NCBI GenBank assembly: GCA_964610505.1 | Contig: CAZSXU010000001.1 | Coordinates: 186,001-250,000, forward strand | Reading direction: 5' to 3' | Length of the DNA: 64,000 nt | DNA from: CAZSXU01 sp964610505 | GTDB lineage: Bacteria; Arandabacterota; Arandabacteria; JAGLYR01 | In this document: one piece after another, positions 34,103 through 43,900 of the stretch | Layout: every line of letters starts with the position of its first letter | Position numbering within the stretch: position 1 is the stretch's first letter | The notes under the pieces: generated by a model | Seen by the model: the letters and a program-made list of their open reading frames with translations, nothing else | The model's database searches: none | What the model was told of the DNA's origin: nothing | Position numbers and translations under genes: made by a program

Positions 34103-34406
34103 GGTCCTGCGAAAGGGGGGAGGAAATTTGACCTTTTTGCCGTCCGAGTCTTCCTCAGGGATGGTCTCGGACGGTGGGTAGTGGGAGGGCGGTCGGCAGC
34201 AATGCACCCACACCTTGGCCCTCAGGGTCCTGGTGAACCTACCTTCCGCGAAGGTACGGGTTTGGCTCTGGACAGAGCGCTGCAGCCGTTGCCCTCCCGT
34301 TGGAAACACCCGACTCAATCGGCACGGAGTCAGAGGTGTGCATTTGAGTACGTTGCACCATAGAAACCAACATACGGCAGTATAATCTGGTAGAGGAGGA
34401 TTTGTG
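34103..34406. other. Spacer in the fibre locus
   Basis: 304 bases with no gene. It contains a 9-bp inverted repeat CCGTCCGAG/CTCGGACGG (34140-34174). A TATAAT occurs at 34381-34386, but it is too close to the next start codon and lacks a -35. Confidence 0.5.
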
Positions 34407-35000
34407 ATGAAGCGCACATTGATCGTGTTGGCGGCTGCGAGTCTTGTGTTGACCTGGGCGGGCTTCGCCTATGGCGACATGGAGAGCAATGCCTCCTGCC
34501 ACGTATTTGTGAATGTCGATCCGAACATTGGCGTCATGCCCGTGATGCCTTACTTCGATCTCGGCACCGTGCAGACGGGTACGTTCACCGGGATCATCCC
34601 GTTCCAGATCGACGCCAATACCGAGCAGGTGAGACTCCAGGCGGCCGCAAGTTATCTGTACAAGGGCAACGATCCGGATCCCGACAGCCTCTGGGTCGAA
34701 CCTATTGTCCTCTTTATGGAGGCCGATGAGTTTGGACCGGCGGGTATCGAGATCTTTGCCGCCAATGGAAATCCGATTGGCGGAGCGTCGCATCGTGCCA
34801 TCTACAGCCAGCAGACTGTGATCAATGGGTTCCCGGGCTGGTCGACCGAATACGTCACGTTCGAGAGCGCCCAGAACAACCACTTCAGTCAGTTGGTCGA
34901 TCTGTATGTGACCTGGATCCAGGACGATCCCGAAAAGCCCATGGGTGAGTACAGTGGCGCTGTCGCCCTGTTCGCGGGCGTCGTTCTGCCTCCGTACTAG
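34407..35000 (+). CDS. Putative fibre (pilin-like) subunit 1
   Basis: A 197-residue secreted protein with a signal peptide (1-23). The mature protein starts near a single Cys31 (SNASCHVFVNVDPN) and continues DLGTVQTGTFTG and FQIDANTEQVRLQAAA; near its end are FESAQNNHFSQLVD and DDPEKPMGEYSG. These segments recur almost unchanged in the next gene, so the two are paralogous subunits. The beta-rich character and the following chaperone and usher-like genes point to an exported fibre subunit; no classical pilin disulfide is present. ATG 34407 has AGGAGG seven bases upstream, preferred over the overlapping GTG at 34404. Confidence 0.7.
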   Translation: MKRTLIVLAAASLVLTWAGFAYGDMESNASCHVFVNVDPNIGVMPVMPYFDLGTVQTGTFTGIIPFQIDANTEQVRLQAAASYLYKGNDPDPDSLWVEPIVLFMEADEFGPAGIEIFAANGNPIGGASHRAIYSQQTVINGFPGWSTEYVTFESAQNNHFSQLVDLYVTWIQDDPEKPMGEYSGAVALFAGVVLPPY

Positions 35001-35131
35001 GCAACCTAATGCGAGGTTTGACTGATGTTTGAACCCGCCCGGTCGGGCCTCCGGCCCGGCCGGAGAAATTCTGTGCCGATTGAAGAGGTGTTTTGAAGCA
35101 GAGCGCTTGATTTCTTACACTAGGGGGAACC

Positions 35132-35737
35132 ATGGCACAAAAAATCAAAATAGGTGCGTTCCTCTCGCTAGCGTTCCTGCTTCTGGTTGTCCCCGCGGCC
35201 ACCTGTGAAACGGGCGTTCCGCCGCTTGACGAAAGCCACGCGGTATGCCATGTTTTCGTCAACGTCGATGCCAATGTCGGCATCATGGCCATGATGCCTT
35301 CTGTCGACTTGGGCAGCGTCCAGACAGGTGTGTTCACCGGGACGATTCCATTCTACATTGATGCCAATACCCAGAAGGTGAGGCTCCAGGCGGCGGCGAC
35401 CAAGCTGTTCAAAGGGGATGTCGCCGATTTCAATCCTGACAACCTGGAGGTCGATCCAATTCCCTTCGAATTCAACTCGGGTATTGAGCTCATTGCCGAG
35501 ATGGGATCGCCCATTGGCGGGGAGGACAATCGGGTTGATTTTACCGGTCTTCACACTATCGAGGACTACCCTGGGTATGAAACTGAGAAGATCGTCTTTG
35601 AAAGCGCCCAGAACAACCATTTTAGCCAGCGAGTGGACATGGTTGTGACCTGGGAACAGGGCGATCCGGAAAAACCCATCGGCGAATACTCCGGTAAGGT
35701 GAAGATGCTCGCAGAGGTTGTCTTACCTGCCCCTTAG
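35132..35737 (+). CDS. Putative fibre (pilin-like) subunit 2
   Basis: A 201-residue secreted protein, paralogue of the preceding gene. After a signal peptide it has a conserved Cys in HAVCHVFVNVDAN, then DLGSVQTGVFTGTIPFYIDANT, KVRLQAAA and, near the end, ESAQNNHFSQRVD and GDPEKPIGEYSG. The C-terminal VVLP(P/A) ending is also shared. The middle (residues of about 85-130) differs most, as expected for surface-exposed variation or different partner contacts. Likely assembled with subunit 1 through the chaperone encoded 125 bases downstream. GGGGGAACC precedes the ATG. Confidence 0.7.
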   Translation: MAQKIKIGAFLSLAFLLLVVPAATCETGVPPLDESHAVCHVFVNVDANVGIMAMMPSVDLGSVQTGVFTGTIPFYIDANTQKVRLQAAATKLFKGDVADFNPDNLEVDPIPFEFNSGIELIAEMGSPIGGEDNRVDFTGLHTIEDYPGYETEKIVFESAQNNHFSQRVDMVVTWEQGDPEKPIGEYSGKVKMLAEVVLPAP

Positions 35738-35862
35738 GGGGACAATTAGAAGGTAGGAGCATCCAGTCCAGCACCGCGGGGCTCGCGTCCGAAAGACCGG
35801 GTCCCGCGGGCTGGGACATTTAGGGATGCACGACTGACATCTGAAGGTAGGAGGTTCCATCG

Positions 35863-36693
35863 ATGCGTAGAGGCTTTGGGTTGGGGCTTCTGGCTCTGGC
35901 GGCCGTGGTTCTGCTGTCCACCGGCCGGGCCAGTGCGGTGCTCTCAGTCCACCCGGCGTACGTCGAGCTCAACCTCGACAGGGGGAGGCCCTCCGAGATC
36001 CTGACCGTCACCAATTTGACGGACGAAGAGGTGCGGTATCGCGCCAAGGTCAGGCATTTCCTGTACACGAAGGAAGGTGGAATTCAGCACTTGCCGCCCG
36101 ACGAACATTCTCTCGCGTCCTGGACGAAGCTCAATCCCAAGGAATTCACCATTCCTCCCAAGGGGAGCAGAGTCATTCGACTCTCCGTGATCGCGCCCAG
36201 AAACCTCGCGCCCGGAGAGTACTGGGCGGACATCGAGTTTGAACCGCTCGAAGGCCGGGTCACCGAGGCCGACGACGGGGAAGGCCGGACCATCCGACTG
36301 GAGGTAACGGCGTCGATTCTGGTTCCCATCGTGGGCCAGGTCGGGACCCTCACCTACCAGGTCCAACTGCAAGACCTCAGTGCCTGGAAGACGGAAACGG
36401 GCATCAGGGTCTCGGCCCATCTGGCAAACACCGGAACCGGCAGGATCGGAATCAAAGGGACATATGAAGTGCTCAACGCTTCGGACGAAGTGGTTGCGGA
36501 AGGTCTCATCGGCGACGACACGATTCTCGCCGGTGGAGAGAGAGTTTTTGTCCGGCTGGCCGAAGGTGAATTCTTGGACGACGAGTACATGGTCCGGGTT
36601 CGGTACACATCTAGAAGAATCGAGGAAACCATCGCCGGGCAAACATCGGTTGCGCTCGTGAGCCCGGAGGAAGAACCCGGGTTCCAACCCTAG
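35863..36693 (+). CDS. PapD-like periplasmic fimbrial chaperone
   Basis: A 276-residue protein: signal peptide (1-25, ending GRASA), then an Ig-like domain beginning VLSVHPAYVELNLDRGRPSEILTVTN, with IPPKGSRVIRLSV, the chaperone G1-strand region, and NLAPGEYWADIEFEP; a second beta-domain follows. These match the P-pili chaperone fold, in which the G1 strand complements incomplete Ig folds of subunits in the periplasm. The sequence is divergent from proteobacterial PapD. It lies between two subunit-like genes and an usher-like gene. A ribosome-binding site, AGGTAGGAGG, precedes the ATG. Confidence 0.75.
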   Translation: MRRGFGLGLLALAAVVLLSTGRASAVLSVHPAYVELNLDRGRPSEILTVTNLTDEEVRYRAKVRHFLYTKEGGIQHLPPDEHSLASWTKLNPKEFTIPPKGSRVIRLSVIAPRNLAPGEYWADIEFEPLEGRVTEADDGEGRTIRLEVTASILVPIVGQVGTLTYQVQLQDLSAWKTETGIRVSAHLANTGTGRIGIKGTYEVLNASDEVVAEGLIGDDTILAGGERVFVRLAEGEFLDDEYMVRVRYTSRRIEETIAGQTSVALVSPEEEPGFQP

Positions 36694-36729
36694 TCCCGAG
36701 CCTGGCCCGGCATCGAGGAGCGGACTCGA

Positions 36730-39700
36730 ATGCCCGATCGGAGGCAGAACGGCTCTGGTTGCTTCGAGCGAGGACGATGGTTTTTCGTCATATCGTCTCT
36801 CGTTGTGGGAGGATTCTTGTGCCCACCTGCGACCTCGACCTTTGCATCCGAACCTCCCGACGCATTTTCCGAGACCCGGTCGGCTCTTGCTCAGATTACG
36901 GGTCCCGTTGTCGAAACGGTCGTCGTAGGCCTTACCTTACGAGGCGAACGACATCGGGACCAGCTTCGAATCCCCGATCTCGACGTGATCTACACCGAGG
37001 ACGGCAAGCACCTCCTTCCTCTGCTCCGAATTCTTGATATTCTCACGATCGAGATGACTCACTCCGGTACGTCACTCATGTTCCGCCCCGAGGGTGCCGC
37101 CGAAGCCGTCGTCGACTTCGAAACGAAAAGTGTGACGTCGGGAACGCAGTCCCGGACGGTGGCGATTCGGGTGGGCGTTTCGGACATCACCAGATCCCCG
37201 GAGGTTTATGTTCCGGCGGACGTCCTGGGCGAACTCCTTGGGTTGGACATCCAGTGGGACGAACAGGCCTACGAGTTTGTGTTCTACACCGACCAGAGGC
37301 TCAGGGTATTCGAGCAATTCTATCCGTCCACGCCTTCGCTGTTCACGATCGGTACCCATCCCGCGGAGATCCACCTACCCGGGAACTTGCCGCCCGCCAG
37401 AGTCAAACGGCTATCGGCGCCGGACCTCAATTTCGCGGAGGTCCAGATGCAAACCCGCGCCTACAGTTCCGAGACCTATGGGAAACAGGTCGATCGTTTC
37501 AAGTTGCCGCATTTGAAACTCTGGGGCCAGGTTCTCGGGGGCAACCTGGTAACCTCAATCAGCCAGAAGCGATACGTATCCTCAAACAACATCTCCTTCG
37601 ACCAGGCCTCTTGGACAACATGGTTCGACCATTCCGAGATTTCCATGGGAAGCAGTCATTTCGGCATTTCGGATCTGGTGTTCCCGTCCGTGGATCTGCT
37701 GGGCGTGCGCCTGAACGGACTCCTCCGAGCCCGCGGCGGACAGTCGGAGGATCCGACCACCGGGTCGGCCAGACAGCAATCCTTCCTCCCGACCCATGTC
37801 TTCCAGGGATACGCTCCTCTCGAGACCTCTGTGACGCTGTTCATCAACGACCGCGAGATATCATCTCAGACAGTCGAACCGTTTGAGAGTGCTTCTCCCG
37901 GGATGGGGCTCTACCGCTTTGAGGGCGTGAACCTCCTCACTCGCCAACTCAATGAGATTCGGATCGTCAGCACATTGCCGGACGGCAGCATTGAGGAGAC
38001 GACCCGCGAAGTGCTCGGCACCAATCTTCTCCTTCCCGAAGGGGCGGTTTCATACCTCGGGGGCACCGGGACCGGGCGCAGGGGTCTCGGGGATCACTGG
38101 GAGACGGATGGAGCGTTCGCGGGCGGCCGCATGTTCTACGGCCTGCGGTCCAACTTCAGTGTCGGGATCTCGGGTGCTTTTCAGGAACACCTCTCAACGA
38201 TGAGGGTCAACAGCTTCGCCATCTACGATCAGGATCTGAGCTGGGTTCCATCCCGAAGCCTCCACCTCGGTCCCAGGTTCGTCTGGCAACCCACCGGGCG
38301 GCTTCTCGTGAACGGAGAGGCGGCACGCAGCCATGACTCCGACGGCTCGGCTTCCGGTTGGGCATACAAGCTCGGCGCCGACTACCAGCACCGCAGTTTC
38401 AGCATTCGGCCGAGCCTGTTCTGGTACAGCCCCGTTTTCTTCGATGGCCGCAACGTCCTGCTTCGAGACCGCGCCGGCGGGAATCTCAATGCGTCCTGGC
38501 GCTTGGGAACCGGCCAGCGGGCCGGGATCGTAGTGACGCACATTCAAGACAACCTGTATGACACGCTCGATGAGACGATGTCTCTGAAGATCGCTCACGC
38601 CTACTGGACCACCCGAGCCCTGATTCCCAAGTCGTCGTTTACATTCGGCGGAACCCGGCTGTGGTCGAGCTCCCTCCCGGCACAGGAGATCTGGACGGTT
38701 GGGCTCGACACCGCCCTGTTGCCCAAGTGGAACCTGCGGAGTTCCGTGCAGCTGGGCAATGACTTCCAGCTCGGAAGGAGAGAAGACACGCTGCGGGGCC
38801 AGGGACTGGGCCAGTCGGGTGCAATTGGTCCCCGGACGTCGCGAATCGAGCTGGCCCGGAGGCTGGGCCGCACGTGGCGCCTGTCCTTCGGCCATCGCAG
38901 ATCCTCCAATCTGGATCGGTCTTTCCTCGACATCACCCGCCGTCGGATCGGCGGCCGATCCTGGCAGTGGCGGTCTTCCTTGGGCTTCGACTGGCAGCAG
39001 AAGGACCCGTTCATCGACAACCGGTTGGAATACACCCTGGACGCCAGCCAGCGGAACCGGATTCTTCTGGAAAGCCGCTACTACCGCGAGTCCTGGGTGT
39101 TCAACGTCTGGCTTCAGATTCGGGGGCTCTTCGGGTTTGTCGAACGCCGCCCTTTCTGGGTCGGGGACGCTCATCTGAATCCCGCCGGCGGTGGCGTCAA
39201 GGGAAAGGTGTTTCTCGATTTCAACGCCAACGGTCTTCTCGATTCCGGAGAACCCGGGCTCGAGGCCATCGACATCGTCAGCAACGCGGGGAGTTCCGCC
39301 TCGTCCGGTAGGAACGGCCAATTCGTTCTCTCCAGTTCCGCGCGGACACAGCGAGTGCGCGTCCGCCTGGAACCCGAAACGCTGCCCGCGATCTACACAC
39401 CCACCCAGGCCGTCCAGGATGCTTTCATCAAGCCCGGGCTGTACACGGAAGTGAACCTCGGGGTCGCCGCCTTCGGGTCCATTTCCGGCAACATCTCGGT
39501 TCCTTCAGAGAAAACGGGACTTCGGGGAATCTGGGGGGTGAAGGTCCTTCTTGTGGATGCAAACGGCAAGGTCGTGGGCAACTCGATCACCAACCGGGAC
39601 GGATCCTACTACCTCGGGGAGGTGAAGCCCGGTACCTACACGGTGATGCTCGACAAGAAGACATTTCCGGCGGACTACGAGATGGACATCGTCGCCCGAG

Positions 39701-39834
39701 AAGTGGAAGTCCTGTCGGGCGTCGAACCCTTCGACGTTGACGATCTGAGCTTCCTCGGGGAGTACCGAGGCCAGCCGATCGAAGAAATCGAAGAGGTCGA
39801 GGAGGAGGACGTCCAGTACAAGGTCTTTGACTAG
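36730..39834 (+). CDS. Usher-like outer-membrane protein with C-terminal Cna/SdrD-type domains
   Basis: A 1,034-residue exported protein. It has a signal peptide, an N-terminal domain (about 60-200) with LRILDILTIEM and VYVPADVLGELLG resembling copper-amine-oxidase-like/SPOR-type folds, then a long beta-barrel of alternating strands (about 230-810). The barrel includes a plug-like insert with VTLFINDREISSQTVEPF and GLYRFEGVNLLTRQLNEIRI, which resembles usher plug segments. Two CnaB/SdrD-like Ig domains follow (GKVFLDFNANGLLDSGEPG near 815; SYYLGEVKPGTYTVML near 960). The acidic tail EEIEEVEEEDVQYKVFD ends at a TAG that is itself part of a 36-bp tandem repeat. As an usher it would translocate chaperone-bound subunits. 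Confidence 0.7.
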   Translation: MPDRRQNGSGCFERGRWFFVISSLVVGGFLCPPATSTFASEPPDAFSETRSALAQITGPVVETVVVGLTLRGERHRDQLRIPDLDVIYTEDGKHLLPLLRILDILTIEMTHSGTSLMFRPEGAAEAVVDFETKSVTSGTQSRTVAIRVGVSDITRSPEVYVPADVLGELLGLDIQWDEQAYEFVFYTDQRLRVFEQFYPSTPSLFTIGTHPAEIHLPGNLPPARVKRLSAPDLNFAEVQMQTRAYSSETYGKQVDRFKLPHLKLWGQVLGGNLVTSISQKRYVSSNNISFDQASWTTWFDHSEISMGSSHFGISDLVFPSVDLLGVRLNGLLRARGGQSEDPTTGSARQQSFLPTHVFQGYAPLETSVTLFINDREISSQTVEPFESASPGMGLYRFEGVNLLTRQLNEIRIVSTLPDGSIEETTREVLGTNLLLPEGAVSYLGGTGTGRRGLGDHWETDGAFAGGRMFYGLRSNFSVGISGAFQEHLSTMRVNSFAIYDQDLSWVPSRSLHLGPRFVWQPTGRLLVNGEAARSHDSDGSASGWAYKLGADYQHRSFSIRPSLFWYSPVFFDGRNVLLRDRAGGNLNASWRLGTGQRAGIVVTHIQDNLYDTLDETMSLKIAHAYWTTRALIPKSSFTFGGTRLWSSSLPAQEIWTVGLDTALLPKWNLRSSVQLGNDFQLGRREDTLRGQGLGQSGAIGPRTSRIELARRLGRTWRLSFGHRRSSNLDRSFLDITRRRIGGRSWQWRSSLGFDWQQKDPFIDNRLEYTLDASQRNRILLESRYYRESWVFNVWLQIRGLFGFVERRPFWVGDAHLNPAGGGVKGKVFLDFNANGLLDSGEPGLEAIDIVSNAGSSASSGRNGQFVLSSSARTQRVRVRLEPETLPAIYTPTQAVQDAFIKPGLYTEVNLGVAAFGSISGNISVPSEKTGLRGIWGVKVLLVDANGKVVGNSITNRDGSYYLGEVKPGTYTVMLDKKTFPADYEMDIVAREVEVLSGVEPFDVDDLSFLGEYRGQPIEEIEEVEEEDVQYKVFD

Positions 39835-39912
39835 GAGGAAGAGGACATCCAGCACAAGGTCTTTGACTAGGAGGAAGAGAACATCCCGCGCGAGGTCTTC
39901 GACGAGCCCTGA
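39799..39912 (+). repeat. 36-bp tandem repeat spanning the usher-like gene's stop codon (3 copies)
   Basis: Copies at 39799-39834, 39835-39870 and 39871-39906. Copies 1 and 2 each end in TAG; copy 3 has GAG there and then CCC TGA. In frame they read EEEDVQYKVFD-stop, EEEDIQHKVFD-stop, EEENIPREVFDEP-stop. Confidence 0.85.
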
Positions 39913-39919
39913 GCGAAAC

Positions 39920-39954
39920 GGCCCTCGCGCAATTTTCGGACTCGCGCGAAGGCC
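39920..39954 (+). terminator. Hairpin after the fibre locus
   Basis: GGCC-TCGCGC pairs with GCGCGA-GGCC around an AT-rich loop. There is no T-tract, so termination is uncertain. Confidence 0.4.
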
Positions 39955-40014
39955 CCAAACCGGCGTTCCTACCATTGGAGACTGACCGACCGTCTGCGTT
40001 CTCTCAAACCGCTT

Positions 40015-40287
40015 CTACAGCTGGAGGAACTTCTCTCCGCCCCAGGTCGAAATCCGCTTGATTTCGGCAAAAGGCACGATCTGCTGGACTTTTTCCATCT
40101 GGTTGCGCTTGCGGGCGTCAAAAGAAAGCTCGACATAGTCGTCTTCAACAACGGCGATTGTCGCCGTGTATGTCTCGAGCGCAACACCGTCGGAGAGAGG
40201 CGTCTTGCGGTAGCTCTGGGGATTGATCACTGTCACCTGCTCCCCAATCCACCCTTCGAGAAAACCCCTGAACGTCTTGCCCGCCAT
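40015..40287 (-). CDS. Small conserved-type hypothetical protein
   Basis: A 90-residue soluble protein, not recognised. It opens with KTFRGFLEGWIGEQVTVINP and contains VVEDDYVELSFDARKRNQ and FAEIKRIST; alternating hydrophobic residues suggest a small beta-barrel of SH3/Sm type. A strong ribosome-binding site (AAGGAGG, six bases before the ATG) and an upstream minus-strand promoter candidate support it as a real gene. It stands alone between the fibre locus and the SOS cassette. Confidence 0.7.
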   Translation of the reverse strand: MAGKTFRGFLEGWIGEQVTVINPQSYRKTPLSDGVALETYTATIAVVEDDYVELSFDARKRNQMEKVQQIVPFAEIKRISTWGGEKFLQL

Positions 40288-40882
40288 CGGTTCCTCCTTG
40301 GGTCTAGGTAGAAACGCAGAACTGAGTTCTCACTGGAAGGCCTGACGCTGACCGGCCCATCCCCACTTCTGGAATTTATTCTACCCTAGCCAAGCCCCCA
40401 AGCGAAGTCAAGCCCAAATGCCACTAAAGCCCCCCCCCTATTGTGCCGATAGGTACTGCGAAGGGCAAAAGGGGTGGAACCCCTCCCACTTTCCTCAAAA
40501 CGGGCAACCCAATGATCGGACGGCGCCTGCTCATCGGTCTTCCCCCGGGACGGCTGAGTCTCAGTCCCCGAGAAACCTGCGGCGGGAAACCCCCAACATC
40601 AAACCGCACAACACATTCCGGTTCCAAACCGCGGCCCCGCAGGGGCACAGGCCAACCGAGGAACCCAAAACGGGAATCCTCCGGCGGACAACATCGGGCC
40701 GGCCACGCTCCCATCCAGGGCAAGCGATGGGCCACCTCTCTCAGGCAGATTCTCTCTGAGAAGAACTCGTTCCAGAAACCGGCCGCGCGTGCCGGTGAGG
40801 AACGCACCGCTGTCTGCAGCCACTCGGGCGGCGGATATTCAAGGTCCTCCCGCAACCGCCGGCCGGCGTGACCTGTCTCCCG
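40288..40882. other. Non-coding stretch upstream of the small gene
   Basis: About 600 bases without a supportable gene. It contains the candidate promoter at 40378-40411 and an inverted repeat AGGGGT-GGA-ACCCCT near 40470. Long open frames cross it but have neither homology nor ribosome-binding sites. Confidence 0.55.
40378..40411 (-). promoter_or_regulatory. Candidate promoter of the 90-residue gene
   Basis: On the minus strand TTGACT (40411-40406) is followed after 17 bases by TAGGGT, and TAGAAT overlaps five bases further on. The -35 is good and the -10 is ambiguous. Confidence 0.4.
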
Positions 40883-40951
40883 GATTCGTCCACGAGATTC
40901 GTCCACGAGATTCGTCCACGAGATTCGTCCACGAGATTCGTCCACGAGATT
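40883..40951. repeat. 13-bp tandem array, GATTCGTCCACGA x5
   Basis: Five identical units at 40883-40947 plus a partial GATT, ending two bases from the stop codon of the DnaE2-type gene. Each unit contains the near-palindrome TCGTCCACGA. Confidence 0.9.
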
Positions 40952-40953
40952 CC

Positions 40954-43900
40954 TTACAGAACGATCCTCGCAGAGTGCTGTTCAATCCGCTGCAGACGCT
41001 CCACGGTGAGGGCGGGCACGCCGAATTCCTCCTCTACCACGCCCTGAACCTCGTAGGGACCCCAGCCCTCCAGATGCACACGTTCCCGGCGGTAGACATT
41101 CGGGAAAAGCACACATTCAAAGGGACCGGTTTCATCGTCCAGGGTGACGAAAGCCATTCGCGCTCCGCCCCTCGTTTCCACGCTCCGCATCGTCGAGAGG
41201 AGTCCCACGGCTCTCACGCGCCGGCCGGCCGCCATGGCGGGCCTCCCCGGGAGGACTAACCCCTCCCTCCCCAGGTTCCGGCAGATCCACCTCAGGGGAT
41301 GCTCCGCAAGAGAGATCCCCAGAACCTCGAATTCGTACCTCGCCCGGCGCCCCGGTGGAAATTCCCGCAAACCCAGGGGCGGCGGTCCTTCCACCAGGAG
41401 TTCCCCCCGCACCGGAATCTCTCGCGTGCGTTGCCGAACCCGATGCGATGTATGAAGTTCCCAGAGAAGCTCGGGCCTCCTCTGCCCCGTGAAGTCCAAC
41501 GCCCCGGCTAACACCAGTGCCTCCGCTTCCGGTAGCGACATGTCCGTACGAGACTGAAAATCCGCCAGGTCCACGAAGGGACCGTCCCGCCGCCGTGACG
41601 CCAGAATTCCCTCCCGGACGTCCTTGTTGAGATTCCGGACCTGACTCAGCCCGACCCGGAGACATCCATCCTCCGCCGTGAACTCGTTGCACGACACATT
41701 CACGCAGGGGCCCCGAATGGTCACGCCTCTTCGCCGAGCTTCCTCGAGATGAACCCATCGCGGGTACATCCCCTGATGGTTGTTCATGAGGGCCACCGTA
41801 AACTCGACGGGGTAGTGCGCCTTGAGATATGCGCTGTCGTACGCGAGTGCTCCATAGCCCGACGCGTGGGCCTTGCAGAAGGAATACGCGCTGAACTGCG
41901 ACAGCCGCGTCCAGATCTCGTGAGCCGTGTCTTTCTCGAAACCGTTGGCCACCGCGGACCGGACGAAGCCTTCGCCGAGAGCCTCTGTGGCCCCCGGTGA
42001 ACTCGCGCCGCCGATCGCCCGCCGGAGAAGATCCGCCTCCGCCAACGACACGCCCGTGACCCGGCTCGCCACTCGCATGACGTCCTCCTGGTACAGCATC
42101 ACGCCGTACGTATCGGCGAGAACGGGGGCGATCCTCGGATCGCCCCCGGGAATCGGTTCGAGACCGGCGGCGCGTCGCACGTACGCGTTCTTCATCCCCG
42201 ATCCGGCGGGTCCGGGTCGAATGAGCGAGAGGGCCGCAATGGTTTCTCCAAGAGATCGGACCCGGAGCTTCGCCAGCAGGGACCGCATTCCGGGGGATTC
42301 AATCTGGAAGCATCCCAGGGTCTCACCTCGACTGAGCAGGTCACCCGCCGACTCGTCGTGATCTCGAAGGCGCCCCATTTCGATCCGCCCGTCTCCCCGG
42401 GCGTGGACGAGATCCACCGCGTCTCGAACGGTACTCAGCGCCCGATTGCCCAGAAGGTCCATCTTCACGAGTCCCAGCGCCTCCACGCCTCGCATGTCGG
42501 GTTGCGTCACGACTCGCCCCTTCGCGGTCCGCTCCAGCGCAAGGTAATCATCGAGACGCGTATCCGCGATCACGACGCCTCCCGAGTGGATTCCGAGATG
42601 CCGGGGAAATCCGTCGATCTCACGGGCCACCCGAAGGATGGTCGGAAGACATTCCTCCCCGCTCGCCGCCATCCCCGGTCCTCGCGCGGCGGCTTCTGCA
42701 AGTCCTCCTCGCCGCCGCAACCATTTGCCGAGGCGCGTCACTTCCTCCGGAGACAGGCCGAACACCTTGGCGACTTCGCGGAACGCAGACCGAGAATGGA
42801 AGCGGTTGTGCGTGGACAGCATCGCGACCCGGTCGTTTCCGTACACCCGATAGACGTGGTCGATCACTTCATCCCTGCCCCGCCAGCACAGGTCGATATC
42901 CAGATCCGGACAGTCCTCTCGCTTGTCGTGGAGAAAGCGCTCGAAGCAGAGTCCCAGGGCCATGGGATCGACGTTGGTGATCCCGAGAAGGTAGGCAACC
43001 AGAGAACCGGCGCCCGACCCCCGACCGACCGTCGGAATCCCACGGCTTCGCGCAAACCGGACGATCTCGCCCACGATCAGGAAGTAGCCGGTGAACCCGA
43101 GAGTCTCGATCACACCCAGCTCCCGCTCCATACGCTCGGTCGTGCGTCCATCGGGATTCATAGACCGCCGCAAGATCCCCTCGCGGCACAGATTGCGAAG
43201 CGTCGCCAGGGACTCGCCCTCTCCGTCTTTCGATCGGGGAAATACCCACCGACCTCCCGGGATCTCGAGCTCGCAGTCCGACGCGATTGCACGCGTGTTC
43301 CGGAGAGCCTCCGGCAAATCCCGCCAGCGCGCGGCCATCGAATTCGGATCCTGGAGAAATGCCTTCGGCCCGGACACATCCCGCGATCGGAGTCGTGAGA
43401 GATTTGTTCTGAGCCGAATGGCCCTCAGCACCTTGTGCCGGCCGTGACCACTCGGCCGGGCGAACAAGACGGGACTCGCCGCGACCGGACGAACGCCGGT
43501 CCCGCGGAGTGCCTCGCGCGCTCCTCGATAGGCGGCCGGTTCTTCCAACGCCAGCCATACGCGGCCCGTGTCGGTTCGGGCGGCCACGGCGGCCGCAAGA
43601 TCGGGATCCTCGACCAGGATGTGGAGGTTCTCGTGGAATCGCGACAGGCACAGAGCGAAATCAAAGGAAGGGTCCAGCTGCCGGCGGGAGACCACGCGGC
43701 AGAGATTGCGGTAGCCCTCCAGATTCCGCGCCAGGAGGACTCCCGACCCGCTGTCGTGTTCCAGGGTCACGCCCAGAACGGGTTTGAGCCCCCTCGAGCG
43801 GGCCTCCCGCTGGAACAGCACAGTGGCATAGAGGTTGTTAAGATCCGCGAGCGCGACCGTATCGAGTCGCAGTTCGGCGGCCCGGTCCATGAGTTCCCGG

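Noticed and set aside
34353..34386. Promoter TTGCAC/TATAAT for the first pilin-like gene
   Set aside because: The spacing is 22 bases and the -10 lies about 20 bases from the start codon, leaving no room for a normal leader.
39832..39870. TAG as a reassigned sense codon
   Set aside because: Other genes in the window end normally at TAG (for example 10873-10875), so general reassignment is not supported; the repeated stop is reported as a local oddity.
40424..40945. 173-codon minus-strand frame containing the 13-bp repeats
   Set aside because: No ribosome-binding site or homology; low-complexity translation of the repeats (DESRGRISWTN).
40883..40951. CRISPR array
   Set aside because: The 13-bp units are contiguous with no spacers, and no cas gene is present.
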